64,000 nt of DNA from Hyphomicrobium_A sp964405975 (GTDB lineage Bacteria; Pseudomonadota; Alphaproteobacteria; Rhizobiales; Hyphomicrobiaceae): positions 65,913 through 129,912 of the forward strand of contig CAYOPW010000001.1 in assembly GCA_964405975.1 (NCBI GenBank). Direction: 5' to 3'. The notes beneath the pieces are model-generated. The model was not told where the DNA came from, made no database searches, and saw only the letters and a program-made list of their open reading frames with translations. A program made the translations under genes and the position numbers. Of this stretch, positions 7,743 to 16,447 are shown piece by piece. The number at the start of each line of letters is the position of its first letter. Position 1 is the stretch's first letter.

Positions 7743-8678
7743 ATGGAAAGCATCCCCGCCAAAATGGATGCCAAGAGTTCGGGAGCGGACGGGACGAGCC
7801 CGTCGCGTCCGATCAAGCCGGCGTGGATCCGTGTGAAGGCGCCCGGCTCCCCGGCGCACGCGGAGACCGCCCGTATCGTTCGCGCACACGGTCTGCATAC
7901 CGTATGCGAAGAGGCCGGTTGCCCCAACATTGGCGAGTGTTGGGAAAAGCGCCACGCAACCTTCATGATCATGGGTGACACCTGCACGCGGGCATGCGCC
8001 TTTTGCAACGTGCACACGGGGCTGCCGCGCCCACTTGATAATAGCGAGCCGGAGAACGTCGCAAGAGCGGTTAAAGAGCTGGGCCTTAAGCACGTGGTGA
8101 TCACATCGGTTGATCGCGATGATCTCGACGACGGTGGGGCTCGTCACTTCGCACGTGTGATCTGCACCATCCGGACCGCGCTGCCGACAGTAACAATCGA
8201 GGTTCTAACGCCTGACTTTTTGCGCAAAGAAGGCGCACTTGAAACAGTCGTTGATGCGGCTCCTGATGTGTTCAACCACAATCTCGAAACGGTGCCGCGA
8301 CTCTATCTGTCCATTCGCCCCGGCGCGCGTTATTTTCATTCGCTTCGCCTGTTACAGCGCGCAAAAGAAATCGAGCGCCAACTCTTCACAAAGTCGGGGA
8401 TCATGGTCGGGTTGGGCGAAACGCGCGAGGAGATCATGCAGGTAATGGACGACTTGCGCTCTGCCGATGTCGATTTTCTCACTATTGGTCAGTATCTGCA
8501 GCCCAGCCGCCGCCATGCCGAGGTGCAGCGCTTTGTTCCGCCTGACGAGTTCGACGCCCTGCGTCGCATTGCTGTCGCCAAGGGATTTCTGCTCGTGGCG
8601 GCGAGCCCTTTGACGCGCTCGTCCTATCATGCCGCGGAGGACTTTGAGCGCCTCAAGGCAGCGCGACGGGCGATTTGA
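7743..8678 (+). CDS. lipA: lipoyl synthase
   Basis: 311 aa. Radical SAM enzyme that inserts two sulfurs into protein-bound octanoyl chains to make lipoyl groups. The radical SAM cluster motif is C81-TRA-C85-AF-C88. The auxiliary, sulfur-donating cluster cysteines are C55, C60 and C66 (CEEAGCPNIGEC), and the C-terminal serine ligand region SPLTRSSYHA is intact. The ATG at 7743 has GGAG five nt upstream; an ATG at 7764 is a poorer choice. Its place downstream of lpd is functionally coherent, because it modifies the single lipoyl domain on PdhB and those of other complexes. The next gene starts 18 nt after the stop. Confidence 0.97.
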   Translation: MESIPAKMDAKSSGADGTSPSRPIKPAWIRVKAPGSPAHAETARIVRAHGLHTVCEEAGCPNIGECWEKRHATFMIMGDTCTRACAFCNVHTGLPRPLDNSEPENVARAVKELGLKHVVITSVDRDDLDDGGARHFARVICTIRTALPTVTIEVLTPDFLRKEGALETVVDAAPDVFNHNLETVPRLYLSIRPGARYFHSLRLLQRAKEIERQLFTKSGIMVGLGETREEIMQVMDDLRSADVDFLTIGQYLQPSRRHAEVQRFVPPDEFDALRRIAVAKGFLLVAASPLTRSSYHAAEDFERLKAARRAI

Positions 8679-8696
8679 GACGAGACGGAGCTGTCA

Positions 8697-9179
8697 TTGC
8701 ACAAATTCCAGATTTCGCGGCGCGTGCCGTTCAGCGCCGAACAGATGTTCGCGGTGGTTGCCGACATTGAAAGCTACCCGGAATTTCTGCCCTTATGCGA
8801 GAGCCTCACTGTTCGCTCGCGTGAGACGCGGGGTGCTGAAACCGAACTCGTGGCGACGATGGCAATCGGCTATCACAAAATTGCTGAATCCTTTACGAGC
8901 CGCGTGAGACTTCGCCCTGTTGAGGGACAGATCCTCGTTGACTATCTAGATGGACCCTTTTCCTATCTTGAAAACAGTTGGAGCTTTCGCGATGTTGCGG
9001 GCGGCTCAGATATCAACTTCTTCATAAAATATGAGTTCCGGTCCAAGATGCTATCGTTACTTATGGGCACCGTGTTCGACAAGGCTGTGCGCAAGTTTAC
9101 CAATGCCTTCGAGGAGCGTGCGCGTGAACTTTACGCGAAGCCGGCGCCCCGTGCGCAGACTGCTGAACCCAGCAAGTAG
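8697..9179 (+). CDS. Coq10/RatA-type START-domain protein
   Basis: 160 aa, TTG start at 8697 with CGGAG a few nt upstream. The START-like helix-grip fold of the Coq10/RatA family is recognisable: RRVPFSAEQMFAVVADIESYPEFLPLCESL near the N terminus, the central strands (PFSYLENSWSF) and the long C-terminal helix (FTNAFEERARELY). The mitochondrial homologue binds ubiquinone and supports its use in respiration; the E. coli homologue RatA is described as a ribosome-association toxin. In alphaproteobacteria the gene regularly follows lipA, which favours the quinone-binding role. It is convergent with the next gene, with 21 nt between them. Confidence 0.85.
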   Translation: MHKFQISRRVPFSAEQMFAVVADIESYPEFLPLCESLTVRSRETRGAETELVATMAIGYHKIAESFTSRVRLRPVEGQILVDYLDGPFSYLENSWSFRDVAGGSDINFFIKYEFRSKMLSLLMGTVFDKAVRKFTNAFEERARELYAKPAPRAQTAEPSK

Positions 9180-9200
9180 CAGCTCAGCAGCGGATCAACT

Positions 9201-10013
9201 TTAGTGGATCGACTTCTCGAAGTTGCGCGCGCTTTCCAACCCCAAAGCCGTATCCAGCCCGCGCACTCCTGTCAGGTTCGCGCCGTAGAGGTCGGCGTCG
9301 GTAAGATCGGCCCTGGTAAGGTCAGCGCCAGTCAGATCGGCGCGGGTCAGATCAGCGTGTTTGAGCACGGCGCCCGAAAGATCAGCGCCGCGTAGACTGG
9401 CAAACGCAAATAGCGTGTAGCTCAGATCCGCGTCCACAAGCGTCGCCCCGGAAAGATTGGCGCCTGTAAGTTCCGATCGCCAAATGTATTCGATAAATCC
9501 TGTTTCGTTGAAGGGTGCGAGCGTCGCGCCGTTTAAATTCGCTCCGCTAAGATTGGCATGATTGAATCGTCCAAAAATCTTGGCCCCCCGCAAATCGGCG
9601 CCCGCGAAGCTTGAGGCTTCACCGACGGTCGCCGAAAGCGATGAGAATGCGGTCGGGCGCAGCATGGTGGCGCCCATCAGGTTGGCCCCATCCAAGCGCG
9701 CCCCAATAAGTATGACGCGATCAAGCCGCGCATTGCTGAGATCTGTCTTGGAAAGATCGGCTCCTGAGAGGTCGGCGCCGAACAGATCGCTCCCTTTCAG
9801 AGCCGCGCCCTTAAAATTAAGGCCGCTCATATCGAGTTCGCGAAGGTCCATGTTGCTGAAATCAGGCGCCGCCGCCGGGTCTGCGCGGAACAGGCGCACA
9901 GTCACCTCGCGCGCAGTGAGGTCTGAGGCACATGCCTGCGATTGCAAAAGCCCCGCCGCCAGGAGGACGGAAAGTGCGGCGCCTCCAGCCAGTAGGCGAA
10001 GTCCGTTTATCAT
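9201..10013 (-). CDS. exported pentapeptide-repeat protein
   Basis: 270 aa from the ATG at 10013, which has AGGAG about 11 nt upstream; an in-frame ATG at 10052 would place residues before the signal peptide and is less likely. The N terminus is a Sec signal (NGLRLLAGGAALSVLLAAG, cleavage near ACA-SDL). From about residue 45 to 255 runs an A(D/N)LXX ladder: two blocks of repeats separated by a ~25-residue interruption near FSSLSATVGEASSFAG and another near NETGFIEYIWRSE. Such repeats fold into a four-sided right-handed beta-helix. Cytosolic relatives mimic DNA and inhibit gyrase, but a secreted one cannot, so the role is unknown. It is the last gene of a minus-strand run after the CinA-type gene. 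Confidence 0.85.
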   Translation of the reverse strand: MINGLRLLAGGAALSVLLAAGLLQSQACASDLTAREVTVRLFRADPAAAPDFSNMDLRELDMSGLNFKGAALKGSDLFGADLSGADLSKTDLSNARLDRVILIGARLDGANLMGATMLRPTAFSSLSATVGEASSFAGADLRGAKIFGRFNHANLSGANLNGATLAPFNETGFIEYIWRSELTGANLSGATLVDADLSYTLFAFASLRGADLSGAVLKHADLTRADLTGADLTRADLTDADLYGANLTGVRGLDTALGLESARNFEKSIH

Positions 10014-10060
10014 GTACACCTGCTCCTGAGGCGGATGCCTTTGTCTCATCAAAATGGGGC

Positions 10061-10588
10061 CTAAGTTGCGGTTCTGTTAGGGGGACATTCGGCCAGAACC
10101 GCGCTCACGATAGCAATGGCCTCCCTTACGCTGGCAAGACGAATGGCGTGCCTGCCTAGATTTCCAAAGCGGTATTCACGGCAGAGTGCGGCCGATCCAT
10201 TCCGGGCTCCCGCAATGTAGACCAAGCCAACTGGTTTCTCCGCGCTCCCGCCGTCGGGGCCCGCGATGCCTGTCACCGAAACCGCGATATCGACGGGGGC
10301 ATGGGCAACGGCCCCTTCGGCCATCGCGCGGGCGACCTCCTCACTCACCGCGCCATATTGCGTAAGAAGCGCAGGATGGACCCCTAGCAGTTCCTCTTTC
10401 GCGGTGTTGGAATAGGTGACGAAGCCGCGTTCCAGAACGGTAGACGAACCCGGTATCTCGGTCAGCAATCCGCAGACGAGACCGCCGGTGCAACTTTCAG
10501 CAACTGCAAGCGAGAGTGAGCGGCGCTGCAACTTTGAGAGTAGAGTCTCAGCATCGCGGAGTAGGTCATCAGGAAACAGTGCGCTCAT
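10061..10588 (-). CDS. pncC: CinA C-terminal domain protein, nicotinamide-nucleotide amidohydrolase
   Basis: 175 aa. A stand-alone CinA C-terminal domain (PncC type), which converts nicotinamide mononucleotide to nicotinate mononucleotide and ammonia to recycle pyridine nucleotides. Family motifs: AVAESCTGGLVCGLLTEIPGSS near the N terminus, RGFVTYSNTAKEELLGV, and VSVTGIAGPDGGSAEKPVGLVYI. The N-terminal MoCF/COG1058 domain found in fused CinA proteins is absent, as usual for this short form. It lies 66 nt after marR and 47 nt before the pentapeptide gene. ispDF-cinA-coq10-lipA proximity is common in the order. Confidence 0.92.
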   Translation of the reverse strand: MSALFPDDLLRDAETLLSKLQRRSLSLAVAESCTGGLVCGLLTEIPGSSTVLERGFVTYSNTAKEELLGVHPALLTQYGAVSEEVARAMAEGAVAHAPVDIAVSVTGIAGPDGGSAEKPVGLVYIAGARNGSAALCREYRFGNLGRHAIRLASVREAIAIVSAVLAECPPNRTAT

Positions 10589-10654
10589 ACGGTACGACAG
10601 ACATGGGAACGGCAGGTTGCGCGTTCCCTAATCTCGCGTGACCAGTTGGCGTCG

Positions 10655-11176
10655 TCAAACAGGAGCGAGCTTTTCGGCCTGGCTCAAGAGACTATCGAGC
10701 ACGTTTCGGCTTTCAGCTCCCATAGCTGAGACGGCGCGCTTCTGCGCATCCTGCCAAATCGGGAAGGCGTCCTTCAGTATCGCTTGACCTTTGGCGGTTA
10801 AATGCAAGCCCCGGCCACGGCGTCCAGCGGGTGGATCCATGATGATATGGCCCAGAGCTAAGAGCCGCTTCAGGTTGCGCGACAGTGTCGACTTCTCGAT
10901 GTCGAGCTCATGGCCAATCTCAACAGCAGTTATGCTGTCGCGGGCGGCAAGCTGTGCCAGCAACGTGTATTGGCTCGCCGTGATGCCCAGCGGGCGCATA
11001 GCATCGTCATAGACGCGCGTTATGATGCGTGAAAGTTGGCGAACGCGCGTCGCAAGACAAGCCCCCGCCGTTGTCTCAGCAATATCCGCAATACTGGCCG
11101 TTTCTGCTGGCTTGCGCTCCAGCGTTTGTGTCATGACATTCATTAGCGGCCCCCGAATTCGTTCGTGGTCATACAA
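10655..11176 (-). CDS. MarR-family transcriptional regulator
   Basis: 173 aa; the start at 11176 has GAGGGG about 6 nt upstream, while an alternative ATG at 11143 removes 11 residues. Winged helix-turn-helix of the MarR type: helix bundle RQLSRIITRVYDDAMRPLGIT, HTH region SITAVEIGHELDIEKSTLSRNLKRLLALGHI, and a wing with basic tip PAGRRGRGLHLTAKG. MarR dimers usually repress a neighbouring gene and respond to a small ligand, but no divergent target stands next to it. It is 75 nt from ispDF on the same strand. Ligand and targets cannot be told from the sequence. Confidence 0.92.
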   Translation of the reverse strand: MYDHERIRGPLMNVMTQTLERKPAETASIADIAETTAGACLATRVRQLSRIITRVYDDAMRPLGITASQYTLLAQLAARDSITAVEIGHELDIEKSTLSRNLKRLLALGHIIMDPPAGRRGRGLHLTAKGQAILKDAFPIWQDAQKRAVSAMGAESRNVLDSLLSQAEKLAPV

Positions 11177-11251
11177 CCCCTCGGTACTTGATGCCGCGAT
11201 TCTGTTGCAGGGGTCAACGCGTCTGGCATGCGAATCGCGAGACGAATCAAA

Positions 11252-12436
11252 TTACGTCGGCAGAAGAACCGTGGCGCTGGCTAAGGCCGCGATACCTTCG
11301 CGCCGCCCAACGAAGCCAAGACCCTCTGTCGTCGTGGCTTTGACGCCAACGCGTCCGATGTCAATTTGCAGTAAGGCAGCAATGGCTTGGCGCATCGCTT
11401 GGCGATGCGGACCGATCTTGGGAGCCTCGCAAATCAGGGTCACGTCCACGTTCGAGATGCGTCCCCCAAGCTTGCGTACGCGCGCAACGGCGTCCTCGAC
11501 AAAGAGGTGGGAACTTGCGTCCTGCCAGGCTGGGTCGGAAGGTGGAAAGTGTTGGCCGATGTCACCGTCTCCAATGGCACCGAGGAGGGCGTCGGTGAGG
11601 GCATGTAACCCCACGTCCGCATCAGAATGACCTTCAAGTCGATGCGTATGAGCAACCTTGATCCCGCATAGCCACACGTGATCACCGGCTGCAAACGCGT
11701 GCACATCGAAACCAGTGCCGTTTCTCGTTTCCAAAAGGGCAGGGGCGGGGGTTAGCAGCCACTCAGCAAGAGCAAAGTCTTCCGCAGTCGTCAGTTTCAT
11801 GTTGTTGGTCGAATCCGGCACAAGCTTGACGCTGAAACCGGCCCATTCGGCGATCGCGGCATCGTCTGTGAATCCGGTCTTGCCTGCCTCTAGGGCGCGA
11901 CGGTGGGCATCGAGGATCGCGGTGAAGTGAAAGGCTTGCGGCGTCTGCGCGCGCCAGAGGTTGGCACGGTCTATGGTCTGCTCAATCGTGCCGCCAGACG
12001 CAGACCGCTTCAATGTATCGGCGAGGGGGGCGGCGGCGATGGCGCCCGGAGCGCTCTCAAGAGCGCTAAGCAGCCGTGAAATGATATCAGTGCTGAGGAA
12101 GGGGCGCGCCGCATCGTGAATCAAAACGCGGCTGGGACTGCCTGCGCCCAGGGCCTCAAGGCCAAGGCGGACTGACTCCTGGCGGCTGCCTCCCCCCGCA
12201 ATAGGCTCCACCAAGCGATCCGAATACGGGGCAACAGCCGCGTCAAATAGCCTCCGGTCGTCGGGATGAATGACAACCTGGATAGCGCCGATCTGCGGGC
12301 TGCGGGACAGCGCGCATAGCGAATGGGCTAGCACCGGCATACCGCCAAGCTGTCGATATTGCTTGGGAAGATCGGCCTTGCCGCCTGCGCGCTCGCCGCG
12401 CCCTGCCGCCACAATCACCGCTGCTGCCGTCGTCAT
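11252..12436 (-). CDS. ispDF: bifunctional IspD/IspF: MEP cytidylyltransferase and MEcPP synthase
   Basis: 394 aa fusion of two steps of the methylerythritol phosphate route to isoprenoids. Residues 1-225 are IspD (CTP binding AAGRGERAGG, then LPKQYRQLGGMPVLAHSL; HDAARPFLS). Residues 233-394 are IspF (metal ligands in GTGFDVHAF, HSDADVGLHALTDALLGA; KATTTEGLGFVGRREGIAA). The skipped intermediate step, IspE, is encoded elsewhere. Fusion of IspD and IspF is typical of alpha- and epsilonproteobacteria. It is divergent from dusB with 157 nt between the starts. Confidence 0.97.
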   Translation of the reverse strand: MTTAAAVIVAAGRGERAGGKADLPKQYRQLGGMPVLAHSLCALSRSPQIGAIQVVIHPDDRRLFDAAVAPYSDRLVEPIAGGGSRQESVRLGLEALGAGSPSRVLIHDAARPFLSTDIISRLLSALESAPGAIAAAPLADTLKRSASGGTIEQTIDRANLWRAQTPQAFHFTAILDAHRRALEAGKTGFTDDAAIAEWAGFSVKLVPDSTNNMKLTTAEDFALAEWLLTPAPALLETRNGTGFDVHAFAAGDHVWLCGIKVAHTHRLEGHSDADVGLHALTDALLGAIGDGDIGQHFPPSDPAWQDASSHLFVEDAVARVRKLGGRISNVDVTLICEAPKIGPHRQAMRQAIAALLQIDIGRVGVKATTTEGLGFVGRREGIAALASATVLLPT

Positions 12437-12573
12437 CGCCGCTCACGCCTTAGAAAACCTGGTGCCTGCTTAGACACGCGATGGCGAAACAGCAATTGTG
12501 GAGGACCCTTTTCGCGCTTGCGAAATAGAGGACTTGGTCCTATTCTGCTCAAATGAAGGGCATTCCTCTATGG

Positions 12574-12590
12574 TGCCTAATATATAGGCA
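12574..12590. promoter_or_regulatory. inverted repeat just before dusB
   Basis: TGCCTA, five AT bases, TAGGCA: perfect 6-nt arms ending 4 nt before the dusB ATG at 12594. The position could serve as an operator or as a small hairpin over the ribosome-binding site; no Shine-Dalgarno sequence is visible there otherwise. Confidence 0.35.
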
Positions 12591-12593
12591 TTA

Positions 12594-13604
12594 ATGATGA
12601 CTTCCTACGGTGACACAATCCAGATCGGCTCGCAAAGCGTGCCAGGCAGGGTTCTGCTGGCACCGATGTCGGGTGTCACCGACCTGCCGTTTCGCCGTAT
12701 CGCACATCGACTAGGGGCCGGGCTCGTTGTTTCAGAGATGGTGGCGAGTAGGGACCTCGTACACCAAAGTCCCGACGTCCTGCGCCGTGCAGAGGGCCGC
12801 GACCTTGCCCCCTTTGTCATCCAACTCGCCGGGCATGACGTGCGCTGGATGCGGGAAGGCGCACGCATTGCTGAAGCGCTCGGAGCCGACATCATCGATA
12901 TCAACATGGGCTGCCCATCGCGCCAGGTCACCGGCAAACTCGCCGGCAGTGCGCTGATGAGCAAGGTGACTCACGCGTTGTCATTAATCGAGGCCATCGT
13001 CAGTGTGGTGAGTGTTCCCGTTACGCTCAAGATGCGTTTGGGCTGGGACAACAACACCCGCAATGCGCCAGAGATTGCAAAGCGCGCCAAAGACGCCGGC
13101 GTCAAGCTCATCACGGTCCACGGACGCACTCGTTGCCAGTTCTTCAAGGGGTGTGCTGACTGGGGTGCAGTTCGCGATGTCGTGAACGCTGTCTCTATCC
13201 CCGTCATCGTCAACGGCGACATCCGCACGCTTGGTGATGCCAAGGATGCACTGGATGCTTCCGGGGCCGCAGGTGTCATGGTCGGCCGCGGGGCTTACGG
13301 CGCACCCTGGCTGCCGGGACGTATAGCGCAGTACCTTTCAACGGGACGCGATGAAGGCGTGCCGCCAATTAGCGAGCAAGCGCGCATCGCGCGCGAGCAC
13401 GTGGAAAGCATGCTGTTGCACTATGGGACGAGCTTGGGTTTGCGCAACGCGCGTAAACACATCGGGTGGTACTTGGAAACCAGCGGGCGAGCAGTGCAGA
13501 CGGTAATGGGCTGGCGCCAGCGGTTGTGTACCGACGAAAATGTGCAGAGCGTCCTTTGTGGACTTGATCAATTCTATGAGGCGACGCAGGAGGCAGCGGC
13601 ATGA
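12594..13604 (+). CDS. dusB: tRNA-dihydrouridine synthase B
   Basis: 336 aa. Flavin-dependent reduction of uridines in the tRNA D-loop. FMN-barrel entry LAPMSGVTDLPFRRIA, the DINMGCPSRQVTGKLAGSAL segment with the catalytic Cys, the substrate/FMN motif VHGRTRCQFFKG, and GVMVGRGAYGAPW. The C-terminal helical domain carries R/K-rich LGLRNARKHIGWYLE. ATGs at 12594 and 12597 are both possible. It overlaps ntrB by 4 nt (ATGA), so translation is coupled. A nifR3/dusB-ntrB-ntrC operon is classical in rhizobia; NifR3 is the old name of this protein there. Confidence 0.96.
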   Translation: MMTSYGDTIQIGSQSVPGRVLLAPMSGVTDLPFRRIAHRLGAGLVVSEMVASRDLVHQSPDVLRRAEGRDLAPFVIQLAGHDVRWMREGARIAEALGADIIDINMGCPSRQVTGKLAGSALMSKVTHALSLIEAIVSVVSVPVTLKMRLGWDNNTRNAPEIAKRAKDAGVKLITVHGRTRCQFFKGCADWGAVRDVVNAVSIPVIVNGDIRTLGDAKDALDASGAAGVMVGRGAYGAPWLPGRIAQYLSTGRDEGVPPISEQARIAREHVESMLLHYGTSLGLRNARKHIGWYLETSGRAVQTVMGWRQRLCTDENVQSVLCGLDQFYEATQEAAA

Positions 13605-14752
13605 CGGGCATTGCTGCAACCGCCAAACTTCCCCCAACGCCGCGCCGTCCCGTCGAGCACGACTTGTTGCTTGGCGCTTTGCCTCATCCCATCCTTGTGC
13701 TCGCGCCGGACAATCGCATTATCTATGCGAACGCGGCTGCGGAAGCGTTCCTCTCGACCGGCATCGCAGTCTTGAAACGAACACAGCTCGACGAGGTGGT
13801 CGCCTTCGGTTGCCCCCTGATTGCGCTTGTCGATCAGGTGCGCCGCTCCGGCTCGACAGTCAACGAGTACGGAGTCGAGATAACAACTCCGAAATTCTCC
13901 GCTCCCAAACTTGTCGACGTTTACGGTGGTCCGCTACCTGATCAGACTGATCTCATTGTGCTGATGCTCCAACAGCGCAACATGGCATTGATGATCGAAC
14001 GCCAGCTTACCCACCGCGCCGCCGCGCGTTCCGTTTCCGGGCTTGCCTCGGTTCTCGCCCATGAAATCAAAAACCCGCTTTCGGGAATCCGGGGTGCAGC
14101 CCAACTCTTGGAGCAGGAACTGTCAGATGAAGATCGCTCCCTGACTCAGCTGATCTGTTCGGAAACCGACCGTATTCGCAATTTGGTCGACCGCATGGAG
14201 GTGTTCGGTGACGAACGTCCGCTCACCAAGGAACCGGTCAATATTCACGATGTGCTCGATCACGTACGGCGCTTGTGCGAATCCGGTGTCGGTCGCGGCA
14301 TCCGCTATTTGGAAGATTACGATCCCTCGCTGCCCGCAGTGCCCGGCAGTCGAGACAAACTCGTACAAGCGTTCTTGAATCTCGTGAAGAATGCGGTTGA
14401 GGCCATCGGCGAGAACACGAACAACGGCCGCATCATATTGCAGACGTCTTTCCGGCCGGGCGTGCGGCTTTCAGTGCCGGGTTCGGAAAAGCGCATCAGC
14501 CTGCCGCTCATGATCCAGATTGAGGACAATGGTCCAGGCATCCCTGAACATTTGAGAAGTCACCTTTTCGATCCCTTCGTGACAACAAAGCGGTCCGGCA
14601 CAGGGCTGGGCTTGGCGCTTGTCGCAAAAATCATTGGCGATCACGGCGGCATCGTCGAATGCGACAGCGAGTCTAAGCGCACGATATTTCGCGTCTTGCT
14701 GCCCATGCAGGATAGCACGCCACATCCCAAATCCCGTTCCAGCTTGAGGTAA
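13601..14752 (+). CDS. ntrB: nitrogen regulation sensor kinase NtrB (GlnL)
   Basis: 383 aa, soluble. PAS domain at ~20-130 (ALPHPILVLAPDNRIIYANAAAEAFL), then the dimerisation/phosphoacceptor domain with H154 in LAHEIKNPLSGIRGAAQLLEQE, and the ATPase domain with the N box (NLVKNAVEAI), G1 (DNGPGIP) and G2 (GTGLGLALVAKI). It autophosphorylates and controls NtrC in response to PII (GlnB/GlnK) and so to cellular nitrogen. ntrC starts 5 nt after the stop. All catalytic motifs look intact. Confidence 0.96.
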   Translation: MTGIAATAKLPPTPRRPVEHDLLLGALPHPILVLAPDNRIIYANAAAEAFLSTGIAVLKRTQLDEVVAFGCPLIALVDQVRRSGSTVNEYGVEITTPKFSAPKLVDVYGGPLPDQTDLIVLMLQQRNMALMIERQLTHRAAARSVSGLASVLAHEIKNPLSGIRGAAQLLEQELSDEDRSLTQLICSETDRIRNLVDRMEVFGDERPLTKEPVNIHDVLDHVRRLCESGVGRGIRYLEDYDPSLPAVPGSRDKLVQAFLNLVKNAVEAIGENTNNGRIILQTSFRPGVRLSVPGSEKRISLPLMIQIEDNGPGIPEHLRSHLFDPFVTTKRSGTGLGLALVAKIIGDHGGIVECDSESKRTIFRVLLPMQDSTPHPKSRSSLR

Positions 14753-14756
14753 CACT

Positions 14757-16205
14757 ATGGCCCGCGGAACTATACTTATCGCCGACGATGACACCGCCAT
14801 CCGGACGGTGCTCAATCAGGCATTGGCACGCGCAGGATACGCGCCGCGCGCAACGGGCAACGCCTCGACCTTGTGGCATTGGGTAAGCCAGGGCGAAGGT
14901 GACGTTGTGCTCACCGACGTCGTGATGCCTGATGAAAATGCTTTTGATCTCATTCCGCGCATTAAGAAGATGCGTCCTGACCTGCCCATAATTGTGATGA
15001 GTGCGCAGAATACGTTGATGACGGCGCTGACTGCCACAGAGAAGGGCGCATACGAATATCTGCCAAAACCCTTTGACCTCAAAGAGGTCGTGGCCGTTGT
15101 TGGGCGCGCGTTGACGCAGCCCGGCCGTCGCCCGTCGCGATCGTCTCAGGAAATTGAAGCCGAGGAGCTGCCTCTCATTGGCCGATCACCTGCCATGCAG
15201 GAAATCTACCGCGTCCTCGCCCGGCTGACGCAGACGGATCTTACGGTGATGATCAATGGCGAAAGCGGTACCGGCAAAGAGTTAGTGGCACGCGTGCTGC
15301 ACGATTACGGCCGGCGGCGGCAAGGCCCATTCGTTGCAATCAACATGGCTGCAATACCGCGCGAGCTCGTCGAGAGCGAGCTGTTCGGCCACGAAAAAGG
15401 TGCGTTCACGGGTGCACAGACTCGGACACAAGGCCGGTTCGAGCAGGCAGAAGGCGGCACTCTGTTCCTTGATGAAATTGGCGACATGCCGATGGAGGCG
15501 CAAACACGTTTACTGCGTGTCCTGCAGGAAGGCGAATACACGACGGTAGGGGGGCGCACGCCGATCAAGACCAATGTGCGCATCATCGCGGCGACTCATC
15601 GCGATCTCAAGTCGCAAATTCAGCAAGGACTCTTCCGCGAGGATTTGTTTTACAGGCTAAACGTCGTGCCTATTCGCATTCCGCCCCTGCGCGAGCGGCT
15701 GGAGGATGTCGGCGATCTCGTGCGTCACTTTCTGCGTGGAGCTTTGCGTGAGGGCCTTGGTCAAAAAGCAATCGAGACAGGTGCTATTGAGCGCCTCAAG
15801 GCTCATCCCTGGCACGGTAACATTCGTGAACTGGAAAACTTTGTACGCCGCATCGCAGCTCTTCATTCGCAAGAGACGCTAACGACCGAGATCGTTGAGC
15901 AGGAGCTGGCCGAGGCGCTCCCCAATTCGTCTGGAGATCAGAGCAACGCGGAAGCCAAAGATCTTAGTGAACGGGTCGAGCAATATCTGTCTGGGTATTT
16001 TGCCAGCTTCGGCAAGGAGCTTCCGCCCCCCGGACTCTATGACCGCGTGATCCGGCAAGTAGAGCTCCCTTTGTTGACGGCCGCGCTGGCCGCAACGCGG
16101 GGCAACCAGATCCGGGCCGCAGAGCTGCTGGGGCTCAACAGAAATACTTTGCGCTCACGCATTCGGGCCCTGGATATCAGGGTGTTTCGCACGCCTCAGC
16201 CTTGA
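14757..16205 (+). CDS. ntrC: nitrogen regulation response regulator NtrC (GlnG)
   Basis: 482 aa. Receiver domain 1-120 with phospho-acceptor D54 (VVLTDVVMPD) and K of PKPFDL. AAA+ sigma-54 activation domain with Walker A GESGTGKE from G168, the sigma-54 contact loop GAFTGA at ~215, Walker B LFLDEIGDMP. C-terminal Fis-type HTH (NQIRAAELLGLNRNTLRSRIR). It activates sigma-54 promoters of nitrogen assimilation genes when phosphorylated by NtrB. Complete and of normal length. The 242-nt gap to ntrY holds no gene; the only structure seen is a loose 7-nt repeat pair (16321-16327 with 16391-16397). Confidence 0.97.
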   Translation: MARGTILIADDDTAIRTVLNQALARAGYAPRATGNASTLWHWVSQGEGDVVLTDVVMPDENAFDLIPRIKKMRPDLPIIVMSAQNTLMTALTATEKGAYEYLPKPFDLKEVVAVVGRALTQPGRRPSRSSQEIEAEELPLIGRSPAMQEIYRVLARLTQTDLTVMINGESGTGKELVARVLHDYGRRRQGPFVAINMAAIPRELVESELFGHEKGAFTGAQTRTQGRFEQAEGGTLFLDEIGDMPMEAQTRLLRVLQEGEYTTVGGRTPIKTNVRIIAATHRDLKSQIQQGLFREDLFYRLNVVPIRIPPLRERLEDVGDLVRHFLRGALREGLGQKAIETGAIERLKAHPWHGNIRELENFVRRIAALHSQETLTTEIVEQELAEALPNSSGDQSNAEAKDLSERVEQYLSGYFASFGKELPPPGLYDRVIRQVELPLLTAALAATRGNQIRAAELLGLNRNTLRSRIRALDIRVFRTPQP

Positions 16206-16447
16206 GACGGCCGCATAGCGAGCGGCTTCATCGCCGGGAATATCATTTTTGCCGAGGGCTTAAGGGCTTGCCTTGGTGGTTCCGGCGCGTTACCCATCTG
16301 CCACGTCGCGAAAATGTCACGGTCTCGGGCTTTGTTGTGATCAGGCCGCGCCAGTCGACTTTCAGTACGGTGATCCTCGCATTCCGTGCGCGAGACCGCG
16401 GCGCCCGACACGTGTGAAGCCACCTGCGGCCCCTGGGACAGAATTCG

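Noticed and set aside
16321..16397. Long-range repeat GGTCTCG...CGAGACC in the ntrC-ntrY gap
   Set aside because: 63-nt loop with no inner pairing; plausible by chance in GC-rich DNA.
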